From contig NZ_CP043808.1 of the NCBI RefSeq assembly GCF_008386315.1, forward strand, positions 3,224,001-3,288,000: a stretch of 64,000 bases of DNA, given 5' to 3'. This document shows positions 16,944 to 26,727 of the stretch, piece after piece. Below the pieces are notes generated by a model. The model was not told the DNA's origin. It did no database searches and saw nothing but the letters and a program-made list of their open reading frames with translations. How positions within the stretch are numbered: position 1 is the first letter of the stretch; every line of letters starts with the position of its first letter. The translations under genes were made by a program, and so were the position numbers. This DNA comes from Serinicoccus marinus DSM 15273 (lineage in GTDB: Bacteria; Actinomycetota; Actinomycetes; Actinomycetales; Dermatophilaceae).

Positions 16944-16983
16944 ACGACGCCCGGCAGACCCTCGCGGGCCGACCGGGCGTCGT
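16944..16983 (-). terminator. Hairpin terminator after the HU gene
   Basis: ACGACGCCCGG (16944-16954) pairs perfectly over 11 bp with CCGGGCGTCGT (16973-16983), 22 bases beyond the HU stop codon. There is no T tract, which is common for terminators in high-GC Actinobacteria. Confidence 0.6.
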
Positions 16984-17005
16984 GGATGGTGCGTGGAGCC
17001 TCGGC

Positions 17006-17278
17006 TCAGGAGACGCGCTCCTTGAGCTTGGAGCCGGCCTTGAAGGCGGGGGCCTTGCTCGCGGCGATCTGGATCTCGGCGCCGGTCTGCGGGTTGCGGC
17101 CGGTGCGGGCGGAACGCTCGCGGACCTCGAAGGTGCCGAAACCGGGGAAGGAGACCTTCTCACCCTTGGCGAGCTCGGCCGAGATGGCCTCGAGCACGGA
17201 GCTGACGATCTTGTCGGCAGCGGCCTGGGTCATGCCCGCCTCGCGGGCGACGGCCTCGACGATAACCTTCTTGCTCAT
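17006..17278 (-). CDS. hup: HU-family DNA-binding protein
   Basis: A 90-residue histone-like protein beginning MSKKVIVEAVAREAGM. The HU signature is GFGTFEVRERSARTGRNPQTG, and the C-terminus is the standard AFKAGSKLKERV. It lacks the long Lys/Ala-rich tail seen in many actinobacterial HU homologues, so it is the short form. The start at 17278 is preceded by AAAGG. It folds and protects the nucleoid. Confidence 0.92.
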   Translation of the reverse strand: MSKKVIVEAVAREAGMTQAAADKIVSSVLEAISAELAKGEKVSFPGFGTFEVRERSARTGRNPQTGAEIQIAASKAPAFKAGSKLKERVS

Positions 17279-17405
17279 GCTGACAGCCTTTCGATAGAGC
17301 CAATGAGTCGGCCACACCGTAGGCAGACACCAGCGCGTTTTGCCAACTCCGAAGCCCGGCGCGTCGCGGAATTCTGGCTCTCGACGGTGTGTCGTGGGCC
17401 CCTGA

Positions 17406-17537
17406 GAACGTCAGCATGACCGTGGTGGCACGACGCTCGTCCATCGCCCGGTAGTCCTCGGCGGCCTCCTCCAGCGGCAGGGTCAGGTCGACGACCTTGC
17501 CCGGGTCGATCGTGCCGTCCCAGATGAGCCGGCCGGG
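17406..17537 (-). pseudogene. Remnant of a zinc-dependent alcohol dehydrogenase C-terminus
   Basis: About 44 codons reading GRLIWDGTIDPGKVVDLTLP, then EEAAEDYRAMDERRATTVML, match the last segment of MDR-family alcohol dehydrogenases. No N-terminal or catalytic domain precedes it; the frame simply fuses to unrelated upstream sequence, and the original stop is missing. This is a deletion remnant. Confidence 0.7.
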
Positions 17538-17637
17538 CGGGCAGGGACGTGCCCGGGTCGCCGTCCACGGTATGCCCGTGCCACGACCCGTGGGAGGGCC
17601 TGCTGGTGCCCCCCGGCCCGGCAATAGGCTGGGCCGG

Positions 17638-18549
17638 GTGAGCAGCGTGCGCCGGGTGCCGGCGATCCCGCCCGCCGGGAAGCACGGCGGGGACGGGCCT
17701 GCGGTCGCCTGGGCGCTGGGCCTGGACCCGGCCAACCTGCTCGACCTCAGCCAGACGATGAACCCGCTGGCCCCGCCCGTGGAGCCACTGGTCGGGCGGC
17801 ACCTGGGCGCGCTCCGGGCCTACCCGGACGACCGCGCTGCGGCTCGCGAGCTGGCCCGGGCGCTGGACGTGGCCTCCGAGGCGCTGCTGCTGACCAACGG
17901 CGGCAGCGAGGCGATCTCGCTCGTGGCGGCCGAGCTGGGCGGCGGGGTCCGCGAGGAGCCCGACTTCGGCCTGCACCCGCGCCACCCGCACGGCCCGCGC
18001 TGGCGCTCGGACCCGCACAGCCCGAGCGGCCGGCTCGCCGCGTCGCACGAGCAGGCCGACGTCTGGGACGAGGCGTTCTACGCCCTGGCCACCGGGCGCT
18101 GGACCGCAGGCCGGCCCGGTGTGACGGTCGGCTCGCTGACCAAGACCTTCGCCTGCCCCGGCCTGCGGCTGGGCTACGTCATCGCCGATCCCGGTCTCGT
18201 CGAGCGGCTGCGTCGTCGGCAGCCGCGCTGGTCGGTGAGCACTCTGGCCCTGGCAGCGCTGCCCGACCTGCTCGACTCCGCCGACCTGCCGGGGTGGGCG
18301 GCAGGCATACGCGAGCTCCGGGCCGGTCTCTTGACGCTGCTGCGCGGGCACGGCCTCACCGTCGACGACACCGACGCGCCCTGGGTGCTGGTGCACCAGG
18401 AAGGGCTGCGGGAGACCCTCGCACCGCACGGGGTGCTGGTGCGCGACTGCGCCTCCTTCGGTATGCCCGGCGTCGCCCGGGTCGCCGTCCCCGACGCGGC
18501 GGGGCTCGCGCGGCTGGGGTCGGCGCTGCGGGTCAGTCGCGACCGCTGA
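17638..18549 (+). CDS. cobC: Threonine-phosphate decarboxylase-like aminotransferase (CobD/CobC type)
   Basis: A 303-residue fold-type I PLP enzyme. The N-terminal LLDLSQTMNPLAPP, the GGSEAISLVAAE segment and the PLP-Lys motif SLTKTFACPGLRLGY fit the histidinol-phosphate aminotransferase-like branch used to make the aminopropanol arm of cobalamin. It lies upstream of a cobalamin salvage operon, which supports the assignment. It is shorter than typical (330-360) and appears compact in the middle. The GTG at 17638 is the start. Confidence 0.7.
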   Translation: MSSVRRVPAIPPAGKHGGDGPAVAWALGLDPANLLDLSQTMNPLAPPVEPLVGRHLGALRAYPDDRAAARELARALDVASEALLLTNGGSEAISLVAAELGGGVREEPDFGLHPRHPHGPRWRSDPHSPSGRLAASHEQADVWDEAFYALATGRWTAGRPGVTVGSLTKTFACPGLRLGYVIADPGLVERLRRRQPRWSVSTLALAALPDLLDSADLPGWAAGIRELRAGLLTLLRGHGLTVDDTDAPWVLVHQEGLRETLAPHGVLVRDCASFGMPGVARVAVPDAAGLARLGSALRVSRDR

Positions 18550-18733
18550 CCTCCTGCAGCAGCCAGGTGTTGCCGTCCGGGTCCTCGAGGTTGGCGTAGC
18601 TGCCGTCGTCGATCCGCTCGGGGTGGACCCCCGGCCCCTGGCCGCTCTCGCCGAAGTGGAAGGGGTCGCCGAACTCCTTGGCACGGTCGACGTCGGAGAC
18701 CGGGAGGACGAGGACTTCGAGGCGGTACTTCAT
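18533..18733 (-). pseudogene. VOC/glyoxalase gene with a large internal deletion
   Basis: The 66-residue product begins MKYRLEVLVLPVSDVDRAKEF, the normal first strand of a glyoxalase-like domain, and then jumps directly to FHFGESGQGPGVHPERID and DPDGNTWLLQEV, the normal last third. Roughly half the usual 125-140 residues are missing in frame. It cannot form a complete VOC fold. Its end overlaps the convergent aminotransferase gene by 17 bp. Confidence 0.75.
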
Positions 18734-19361
18734 CACAGCGCTCCGTCCAGGAGGAGCTCGTCGATCTGCTCGTAGCCCTGGACGACGCCCGTCTCCATGC
18801 CGGAGGCGAGCATGGCGTCCCGCGCCTCGAAGCCCTCCACGATGCAGAAGACCTCGAGCCGGGTGCGCCCCTCGCCCAAGTCGGTGAGGGTGTGCCGCTC
18901 CAGGCTGACGCCCTCGGGGTAGCCCTCGAAGGTGAACGTCTGGACGATCCGGGTCGGCCCGACCTCGTGGAAGCAGCCGTGGAAGGCGTACTCCTCCTCG
19001 CCGCGATGGTGCACGTAGCGGTACTCGCCGCCGGTCCGGGCGTCCCACCGGTCGATGGTCATCGTGAGGTCCCGCGGGCCCAGCCAGCGGACGACGAGGT
19101 CGGGGTCGGTATGCGCCCGCACCAGCTGCTCGGGCGTGGCGTCGAAGACGCGCTGGATCCGGGCGCCGGGCACGTCGGGGTCCGCGCTGATCTCGGTGGG
19201 CTTGGTCCGGCTCACCAGGCCGCAGGCCCCGAGCACCTTGAGGTGCTTGGACACCGCCTGCAGGCTGATGTCGTAGGGCGCGGACAGCTCGGTGACGGTG
19301 GCGTCCCCGTCGGCGGGCCGCGCCACGAGGTCGCGCCGCGCGGATCCGCCGCGGCGCTACA
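18733..19361 (-). pseudogene. Truncated ArsR HTH fused to an SRPBCC (AHSA1-like) domain
   Basis: From GTG 19326 the frame reads an ArsR recognition region (TVTELSAPYDISLQAVSKHLKVLG, longer than quoted elsewhere) and then, after CGLVSRTKP, switches straight into a complete SRPBCC domain (TEISADPDVPGARIQRVFD onward). In relatives these are two adjacent genes, so the ArsR C-terminus and the intergene have been deleted. Just upstream (about 19345) an ADP/RRD motif typical of ArsR N-termini is split by one missing base, and the rest of the N-terminus is absent. The SRPBCC part might still be translated. Confidence 0.65.
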
Positions 19362-19545
19362 CTGGCGTTCGTCGTGCAGACGAAGTCCGGTGCGAACCCG
19401 GCACTGTCCCGCAACGGTGGAGTCCTTCGCGAAGGACCGAGTCCGGTCGAGCTGCCCGACGATCCGAAGCCACACGCCCGCGAGGACCCAGGGCCGGTTC
19501 GGACGGCGGAGGAACCCTTCGGTCGCTCGAGCACTCCCTCCTCGA
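19355..19545 (+). ncRNA. Cobalamin riboswitch
   Basis: The leader of btuF contains the conserved core GGTGCGAACCCGGCACTGTC followed by CCGCAACGGT, and downstream an AGCCACACGCCCG segment in the place of the B12 box. These elements are spaced as in AdoCbl-sensing riboswitches. High cobalamin would be expected to repress the uptake and salvage genes that follow. The outer boundaries are estimates. Confidence 0.85.
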
Positions 19546-19562
19546 CCGACAGGAGACACCGT

Positions 19563-20572
19563 ATGCACCTCCGCCAGCCCCTCCCGCTCGTCGGCGCCCT
19601 GGCGCTCGGCCTCACCCTCGCCGCCTGCGGCGGCGGCAGCACCGACTCCGACGCCGGCGACACCGCCTCCGAGCAGGAGAGCGCCTCGGACCAGGCGGGC
19701 GACGACGCCGACATGACCTCCGAGGGGGAGATGGCCGGCTCCGGAGACTTCCCGGTCACCGTCGACACCGCCGCCGGTGAGGTGACCCTGGAGGAGCAGC
19801 CGCAGCGCATCGTCTCGCTGTCGCCGTCGGCCACCGAGATCCTCTTCGCGATCGGCGCCGGCGACCAGGTCGTCGCGGCCGACTCCTTCTCCACCTACCC
19901 GGAGGAGGCACCGACCACCGACCTGTCGGGCTACGAGCCCAACGTCGAGGCCATCGCCGGCTACGAGCCCGACCTCGTCGTCATCTCCGGCGACACCGGC
20001 GACCTCACCGCCTCGCTCGGCGAGCTCGACATCCCCGTCATCGACAACCCCGCGCCCACGACGATCGAGGCCGGCTGGGACGGCATGGCCGCCCTCGGCC
20101 TGGCCACCGGCCACGTCGACGAGACCGCCGACACCATCGCCGACCTGCGCCAGCAGGTGGACGACGCCTTCGCCGGCTTCGATGGGGCGGAAGGGCTGCG
20201 GGTCTACCACGAGCTCGACGACACCTACTTCTCTCCGCGAGCAGCAACAGCTTCATCGGCGACGTCTACAGCCAGTTCGGCGCGGTCAACATCGCCGACG
20301 AGGCCGACGCCGACGGCACCGGCTACCCGCAGCTCACCGAGGAGGCCATCATCGAGGCCGACCCGCAGCTCATCGTCATCACCGACCAGGTGTCCTACAC
20401 CGCCGAGGACGTCGCGCAGCGCCCCGGCTGGTCCGAGATCAGCGCGGTGCAGAACGACAACATCGTCACCGTCGACGCCGACATCGCCTCCCGCTGGGGC
20501 CCGCGCCTGCCGCAGCTGGTGTCCACCCTCGCCGACGCCATGAGCGAGGTCACGGTCCCGGCGGGCCGCTGA
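19563..20572 (+). CDS. btuF: Corrinoid-binding lipoprotein BtuF (frameshift in sequence)
   Basis: A lipoprotein (lipobox LAAC near residue 21) with a class III substrate-binding fold: RIVSLSPSATEILFAIGAGD, then YEPNVEAIAGYEPDLVV. The sequence is interrupted near 20237, where TTCTCTCC has an apparent extra TC. Beyond it, in the next frame, the family C-terminus continues (SNSFIGDVYSQFGAVN to VTVPAGR). Corrected length is about 335 residues. It is the first gene after the cobalamin riboswitch and delivers corrinoids to BtuCD. Confidence 0.85.
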
Positions 20573-20600
20573 CCGGCGACACTGGGCACGGGCATACCCG

Positions 20601-21679
20601 ATGAGCACCCGCACGCACGCGCCGACCGACGCGCTGGACGAGGCGGCCGACCGCGCGTTCCGGCTGTCCGTGCCGGCGCTCGTCGGCTGCACCGCCCTGC
20701 TCGTGCTCGCGGTGCTCGCCTCGGTCACCCAGGGCGCGGCCGGGTTGCCGGTCGAGGGTGTCGTCCGGGCGCTCGTGGGCGCCCTCCCCGGTGTGGAGCC
20801 GGCGCAGACGCTCAGCTCGACGCAGGAGGCGGTGCTCTGGCAGATCCGGCTGCCGCGCACGATGCTGGCGGCGCTCGTCGGCGCGAGCTTGGCGATGGCG
20901 GGAGCCGGCTACCAGGGCGTCTTCCGCAACCCACTGGCCGACCCCTACCTGCTCGGCGTGTCCGCCGGGGCCGGGCTGGGAGCGGTGCTCGCCCTCGGCT
21001 TCGGGCTCGACCTGTCGTGGGGGCCGATCGCGGCGCTGCCGATGGCGGCCTTCCTCGGCGCCCTGCTCGCGGTGACCGGGTCGGTCCTGGTGGCGCGGGG
21101 CTCGTTCCGCGACCCGGCGACGCTGCTGCTCGCCGGGGTCGCGATGGCGGCGCTCTTCTCCGCAAGCAGACGTATGCCCTCACCCGGCTCGACGAGACCC
21201 GCTCCCGCGAGGTGCTCTCCTGGCTCTTCGGCCGGCTCGCGACGAGCGGGTGGGGGCCGGTCACGCTGCTCCTGCCCTACGTGCTACTCGCCGGAGCGGT
21301 GCTGTGGCTGCACGCGCGGCACCTGGACGTGCTGCGGCTCGGCGACGACGAGGCGAGGTCGCTGGGACTGCAGCCGTCGCGGTCCCGGCTGGTCGTCGTC
21401 GGCGCGGCGACGCTCATCACCGCGGCCGCGGTGTCGGTGAGCGGGCTCATCGCCTTCGTCGGGCTGGTGACGCCGCACCTGGTGCGGCTGCTCGTCGGGC
21501 ACTCCTACCGCCTCATCGTGCCGCTGTCGGCCATCCTGGGCGGGGCCTTCCTGGCGACCGTGGACATCGGGGCGCGCACCCTCGTGGCACCCGCCGAGCT
21601 GCCGGTCGGGGTCATCACGGCCTTCGTCGGAGCGCCCTTCTTCTGCGTGGTCCTGTGGCGACGGAAGGCGGGGATGTGA
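20601..21679 (+). CDS. btuC: BtuC/FecCD-type ABC permease (frameshift in sequence)
   Basis: A corrinoid ABC permease of about 359 residues with roughly ten helices. GAGYQGVFRNPLADPYLLG is the family's conserved N-half motif and GLVTPHLVRLLVGHSYR its C-half counterpart. One base is missing near 21166 (after MAALFSA); the C-terminal half continues in the next frame with QTYALTRLDETRSREVLSW. It is followed by btuD with a 4-base overlap. Confidence 0.85.
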
Positions 21680-22629
21680 CCAGCGACGACGACACCGTCG
21701 GCGACGGCGAGGTCCGGCCGCTCACCCCCGCCCACGCGGTCCGTACCCGCGAGGTGCGGGTCGCCTTCGACGGCGCCGAGGTGGTCGGCGGGGTCGACCT
21801 GGACCTGCGGGCCGGCGAGTGGCTCGGCCTCATCGGGCCCAACGGCTCGGGCAAGTCGACCCTGCTGCGGGCGCTGGTGGGGCTGGTCGCGCGCACCGGG
21901 TTCGTCGAGCTCGGCGACGGCAGCGAGCCCGGGCCCACCGACCTCTCGCTCATGCCGCAGTCCCCCGAGCTGCCGCCCGGGATGAGCGTGGTGGAGTACG
22001 TCCTGCTCGGGCGCACCGCGCACCTGGGCTGGCTGGCGCTGGAGTCGCGGCGGGACCGCCGCATCGCGACCGACGTGCTGCGGCGCCTGGGCCTGGCCTC
22101 CTTCGGCCGGCGTGAGGTCCGCAACCTCTCCGGCGGCGAGGCGCAGCGGGTCGTCATCGCCCGTGCGCTCGTGCAGCAGAGCCCGGTGCTGCTGCTGGAC
22201 GAGCCGACGAGCGCGCTCGACGTCGGGCACCAGGTCGAGGTCCTCGAGCTGGTCGACGAGCTGCGGCGCAGCGACGGGCTCACCGTGGTCGCCGCGATGC
22301 ACGACCTCGGGATGGCTGCGCGGTATGCCGACCGCCTGATGCTCCTGGAGCGCGGCACCCCGGTGGCGCTCGGGACCCCCGAAGAGGTCCTCGACGAGGG
22401 CCTGCTCAGCCGCGTCTACGCCCACCCGGTCCGGGTCCACCACGTCGACGGCCACCTGGTCGTGCTTCCCGAGGCGCGCAGCGGGCATACCCCGGCGGCG
22501 GAGCCGATCTCCCTGCCGGACCGGGCCACCCCGCCCCCTCGCCGTCCTGGACCGAGCACCGTGGACGACGGGCCTCGGGGGCCCGATGTCCGGACGTCCC
22601 CGTCAGCGGGGCGCCATCGAGGAGGTCTC
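21676..22629 (+). CDS. btuD: BtuD-type ABC ATPase
   Basis: An ABC ATPase for corrinoid import. Walker A is IGPNGSGKSTLLRAL, the signature is NLSGGEAQRVVIARAL, Walker B is VLLLDEPTSALD, and the H-loop is AAMHDLGMAARYADR. GTG at 21676 overlaps the btuC stop. The domain ends around 22480, but no in-frame stop occurs before the cobO start at 22630; the intervening 150 bases are low-complexity. A missing base may have hidden the true stop, so the end given is arbitrary. Confidence 0.85.
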
Positions 22630-23205
22630 GTGACCGAGCACGACGCACCGCCACGAAGCGGCCCTACGACCGGCGCGAGTTGCGCTCAGCGCCGTCGTTG
22701 GTGCTGGTCAACACCGGGCACGGCAAGGGCAAGTCGACCGCCGCCTTCGGCACGCTGCTGCGCAGCCGGGGGCGTGACTGGCCGACGGCGTGCGTGCAGT
22801 TCCTCAAGTCCGGGAAGTGGCGGACCGGCGAGGAGGCGATGCTGCGCCAGCTCGGGGTGGAGTGGTTCAGCGCCGGCGACGGCTTCTCCTGGGACAGCAC
22901 CGACCTCGACGAGAGCCGCGGCCAAGGCGGTCGCGGCCTGGGAGTTCAGCGCCGGGCTGATCGCGGCAGGCGAGCACCGGATGGTGATGCTCGACGAGAT
23001 CTCCTACCCGATGAACTGGGGCTGGATCGAGACCGACGCCGTCGTCGCGGCGCTGCGCGACCGGCCGGCGGACGTCAGCGTCTTCCTCACCGGGCGGGAG
23101 ATGCCGCAACCGGTCGTCGACGTCGCCGACACGGTGACCGAGATGGTGCCGGTCAAGCACGCCTTCGAGCAGGGCATCCGGGCACGGCGCGGGATCGACT
23201 ACTAG
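22630..23205 (+). CDS. cobO: Cob(I)yrinic acid a,c-diamide adenosyltransferase (two compensating frameshifts)
   Basis: A CobO/BtuR-type ATP:corrinoid adenosyltransferase. The P-loop is VNTGHGKGKSTAAFG, then TACVQFLKSGKWRTGEE and MLDEISYPMNWGWI. The GTG at 22630 follows GAGGAGG. One base appears missing near 22650 and one extra C occurs near 22917, so the middle third reads in a different frame from both ends. Corrected length is about 191 residues. It adds the upper adenosyl ligand to salvaged corrinoids. Confidence 0.8.
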   Translation: MTEHDAPPRSGPTTGASCAQRRRWCWSTPGTARASRPPPSARCCAAGGVTGRRRACSSSSPGSGGPARRRCCASSGWSGSAPATASPGTAPTSTRAAAKAVAAWEFSAGLIAAGEHRMVMLDEISYPMNWGWIETDAVVAALRDRPADVSVFLTGREMPQPVVDVADTVTEMVPVKHAFEQGIRARRGIDY

Positions 23206-24809
23206 GTGGGCGCGCTGCTCGTCGCCGGGGCGACCAGCGGTGCCGGCAAGTCCACGGTCACCGCAGCGCTGTGCCGGGCGCTGGCGCGGCGCGGGGTTGA
23301 CGTCGCGCCGTTCAAGGCGCAGAACATGTCCAACCACGCGGCCGTCACCCCGGACGGCGGTGAGATCGGGCGGGCGCAGGCCATGCAGGCGCTCGCCGCG
23401 CGGGTGGCGACCGACCGGCGGATGGGGCCGGTGCTGCTCAAGCCCTCGGGTGGCCGCTCGCACGTCGTCGTCCTCGGCGAGGAGGTCGCGGTGGAGGACG
23501 CGGTCGGCTACGGCGACCGGGCGCGGGCGCTGCGGCCGGTCGTGCTCGACGCGCTGACCTCGCTGCGTCGCGAGCACGAGCTCGTGGTGTGCGAGGGCGC
23601 CGGGGGTGCCGCGGAGCCGAACCTCCTGGACCGCGACGTCGTCAACCTCCCGCTCGCCGCAGCGGCCGGTATGCCCGCTCTCCTGGTCGTCGACATCGAC
23701 CGGGGCGGCGCCTTCGCCGCGGCCTACGGCACGTGGGCGCTGCTGCCCGAGCGGCTGCGGGCATGCCTGCGCGGGGTGGTGCTCAACGGGATGCGCGGCG
23801 ACGTGTCACTGCTCGGAACGGCGGTCCGCGACCTCGAGGCGCGCACGGGCATACCGGTGCTGGGGGTGCTTCCGCACCTGGGCGACCACCTCATGCTCGG
23901 CGTCGAGGACTCGCTGGACCTGCGGGCCCCGGGGCGGCCCGGGCTCGGGATGGGCGAGAGGCCGGATCGCCCGGTGCGGATCGGCGTGGTAGCGCTGCCC
24001 CACCTGGCGAACCCCTCCGACCTCGACCCGCTCGTGCTGGAGCCATCGGTCGAGCTGCGCTGGGTGACGCGGCCGGGTGAGCTGCACGACCTGGACCTCG
24101 TCGTGCTGCCCGGCACGCGGGCGACCGTGGCCGACCTGGCCTGGCTGCGCGAGCGCGGCCTCGCCGACGCGATCGTCCGGGCGGCAGGGGACCCGGTGGG
24201 GCCGCACGTGCTCGGCATCTGCGGCGGCTTCCAGATGCTCGGGAAGAGCGTCGAGGACGACGGCTTCGAGGCACCGCGGTCGGAGCCGGGGACCACCCGA
24301 GGGACCTCTCAGCCCGCCGTCGTGCGCGGGCTCGGCCTGCTGCCGGTGACGACCCGCTTCGCCCGGCCCAAGGTCGTGCGGTTGGCGACCGGACAGACCG
24401 CCGGTCCCCCGGGGCTGCCGGTCACGGGCTACCAGATCCACCTCGGTCGGGTGCGTCGGCACGGCGACGGCGAACCGTGGCTCACGCTGCTCGCTCCTGT
24501 CCCGGACGACGAACAGCGCGGCGGGCAGGCGGCGCGCGGCGAACCCGAGGGGTGCGTGAGCCCGGACCGCCGCGTGCGGGGAACGACGGTCCACGGGGTC
24601 CTGGACGCGGACGACGTCCGGCACGCCCTCCTCGGGGCGGTCGCGGCGGTGCACGGGCGCGACTTCCGACCTGCTCCGGTGCCCTACGCCCTGGCGCTGG
24701 AGACCATCTCGACCACCTGGCGGACTGGGTCGAGGAGCACCTCGACGTCGCCGCGGTCCGCGCGCTGGCGTACACCGCGACCTCGCCCGACGAGGCGCCC
24801 GGATGGTGA
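23206..24809 (+). CDS. cobQ: Cobyric acid synthase CobQ/CbiP (frameshift near the end)
   Basis: A glutamine-dependent amidase that amidates adenosylcobyrinate diamide. The N-terminal P-loop ATPase starts LLVAGATSGAGKSTVTAAL and continues with APFKAQNMSNHAAVT, diagnostic of CobQ. The C-terminal class I glutaminase triad region includes VLGICGGFQMLGKS. A base is missing near 24712; the last 35 residues (DHLADWVEEHLDVAAV...) continue in the next frame to 24809. GTG at 23206 follows the cobO stop immediately. Confidence 0.85.
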
Positions 24810-25494
24810 GCGTCGAGCTCGAGCGCGCCGAGGGTGCGCTGGTCTGGAGGGTGCCCCGCGGCTGGTGGGGGCTCAGCTCGGCGGCAGTCGGTGGCGGGCT
24901 CGTCCGGCCGTGCTGGGTGCTCAACCTCGGCGTCGGGGACGACTTCACCCGCACCGACCTCGACCGGTATGCCTCCTCCCGCGCGGACGGTCTCGGCGTC
25001 TCCGGCCCGGGGACGGCACTGCTCACCGCGGCCGACGTGTCGCAGGTCGTGGCGACCGAGGTGGACGGCGTCAGGGTCTGGGCGACGGTCGGCGTCACCA
25101 AGCCGACATGGGCGGTGCCGCCGGAGCGGGCTGGTCACGACGGTGTGTCCGGTCGGGAGGGCTATGTGCCCGGCACCATCAACATCGTGGTCGTCGTGAC
25201 GGTGCCGCTGTCGGCCTCGCGCTGGTGCAGGCAGTGGGTACGACCACGGAGGCCAAGGCGCAGGCCCTCGTGGAGGCGGGCGTGCCCGGCACCGGCACCG
25301 CCAGCGACGCGGTGGTCGTGCTCAGCCCGGAGCCACCGGGCGACGCGGGGCATGCTGGGACCGTCGTCTTCGCCGGGGTCCGCTCGGAGTGGGGCGGGCG
25401 GATCGCCGCTGCGGTCCACGGCGCGGTCCGCGACGGACTGGCCGCCCACCCGTGGGAGCCCGACGCGGCGGGTGGGGCAGGTGTGGTCTGGTGA
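24803..25494 (+). CDS. cbiZ: Adenosylcobinamide amidohydrolase CbiZ (frameshift in sequence)
   Basis: A CbiZ-type amidase that removes the aminopropanol arm of cobinamides so that foreign corrinoids can be rebuilt. VPGTINIVVVV and, after a missing base near 25200, TEAKAQALVEAGVPGTGTAS with DAVVVLSPEP are the family motifs. Corrected length is about 230 residues. It overlaps cobQ by seven bases and cbiB by four. CbiZ marks a salvage and remodelling pathway. Confidence 0.8.
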
Positions 25495-26654
25495 GTCTTG
25501 GCCACCCGCGGACGACGTCGGTCCGGCGCGTCCTCGCCCGGCGCGCGGTCGGCGTCGCCGCCGGGCTGCTGCTGGACCGCGGCCTCGGCGAGCCGCCGGA
25601 CGCGTGGCACCCGGTCGCGTGGTTCGGGACGGTGATGGGCCGTCTCGAGCAGGCCCTGTACGCCGATCGCCGCGACGCAGGCGCGGCCTACGCCGCGGCG
25701 GGTGCGGGCCTGGGTGCCGGGGCCGGGCTCGTGCTGGGCCGGGCCGGTGTCCCGGGCCTCGCGCTCGCGGTGGGGGTCGCGAGCGCCGGGCGGATGCTGC
25801 GGCATACCTCGCGCGACATCGAGCAGCTCCTGCGCGCCGGCGACCTGACCGCCGCCCGCGAGCGCCTGCCCTGGCTGGCGGGTCGCGACCCGAGCGGGCT
25901 CGGCGGGTCCGGCGTCGCCGCAGCGGTCGTCGAGTCGCTCGCCGAGAACACCGTGGACGCCGTCATCGCCCCGGCCTTCTGGGGTCTCGTCGCGGGAGCA
26001 CCGGGCGTGCTCGTCCACCGCGCGGTCAACACCATGGATGCAATGGTCGGCCATCGCAGCCCCCGGTATGCCCGCTTCGGCACCGTCGCCGCGCGCGCCG
26101 ACGACGTCCTGGCCTGGGCGCCGGCACGGCTCTTCGCCGGCCTCGTCGCCCTGGACGCCGCCTGTGCACGCTTGCTGGGGCAGAGCGGCGGATATTTCCT
26201 CCGCTCCGGTCCAGGAAGCGTGCACAGGTCCGGACAGGGGGCAGGAACCGTGCACAGGTCCGAGGAGTGGGTCGACGAGGAGGGCGCGGGCCCGGGTCCG
26301 CGGCCGACCGGGATCGAGGTGCTCCAGATCGTCCGCCGGGACGCACCGGCCCACCCCTCCCCCAACGCCGGCGTCGCGGAGAGCGTCGTCGCGGGGGCGC
26401 TGGGCGTCGAGCTCGGCGGCCCGCTGGAGTATGCCGGCCGCCGCGAGGAGCGGCCCCGGCTCGGCTCAGGCCCACGGCCCGGTCCGGCCGACATCGCCCG
26501 GGCACGGCAGCTGGTGGGTCGGGTCGAACTCGCCGTCGTCGCCGGATGCCTCGGTGCCGCGGCCCTCGTGGGACGTCGCCGGCACCCGAGGGGCGCAGGA
26601 TCGGCGCTACCGGCTCGGCGGTCGCTCACCCGGACGCCATCGAGTCACCGATGA
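25491..26654 (+). CDS. cbiB: Adenosylcobinamide-phosphate synthase CbiB, with an internal palindromic-element insertion
   Basis: A 387-residue integral membrane protein that attaches aminopropanol (phosphate) to adenosylcobyric acid. Conserved segments are LLLDRGLGEPPDAWHPVAWFG, ESLAENTVDAVIAPAFWG, VNTMDAMVGHRSPRYARFG and SPNAGVAESVVAGALGV. Between about residues 224 and 270 it carries a non-family stretch (LGQSGGYFLRSGPGSVHRSG onward) encoded by a palindromic DNA element that also occurs near 57.7 kb. The frame stays open through it. The GTG at 25491 overlaps cbiZ. Confidence 0.85.
   Translation: MSLGHPRTTSVRRVLARRAVGVAAGLLLDRGLGEPPDAWHPVAWFGTVMGRLEQALYADRRDAGAAYAAAGAGLGAGAGLVLGRAGVPGLALAVGVASAGRMLRHTSRDIEQLLRAGDLTAARERLPWLAGRDPSGLGGSGVAAAVVESLAENTVDAVIAPAFWGLVAGAPGVLVHRAVNTMDAMVGHRSPRYARFGTVAARADDVLAWAPARLFAGLVALDAACARLLGQSGGYFLRSGPGSVHRSGQGAGTVHRSEEWVDEEGAGPGPRPTGIEVLQIVRRDAPAHPSPNAGVAESVVAGALGVELGGPLEYAGRREERPRLGSGPRPGPADIARARQLVGRVELAVVAGCLGAAALVGRRRHPRGAGSALPARRSLTRTPSSHR
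26162..26233. repeat. Palindromic repeat element inside cbiB
   Basis: CTGTGCACGCTT near 26163 is mirrored by AAGCGTGCACAGG at 26215-26230, with near-complementary arms (GAGCGG/CCGCTC) around an ATATTT loop. The sequence TATTTCCTCCGCTCCGG recurs, with a few changes, in the intergenic element at 57671-57750. A further GTGCACAGGTCC copy follows at about 26250. It is translated as extra residues of CbiB. Confidence 0.6.
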
Positions 26655-26727
26655 CGCCGCGCCGACAGGCGTGGGACGCTGGGGCGGCACGCCCCGCCAC
26701 CGCGCCGACCCGCCGAGGAGCACCCGC

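Noticed and set aside
22540..22630. Second cobalamin riboswitch before cobO
   Set aside because: The GC-rich repeats there lack the conserved core and B12-box sequences found at 19355-19545.
21250..23205. A single long protein covering btuD and cobO
   Set aside because: The open frame spans a low-complexity gap and reads the wrong frame through the CobO P-loop; it results from indels, not from a real fusion.
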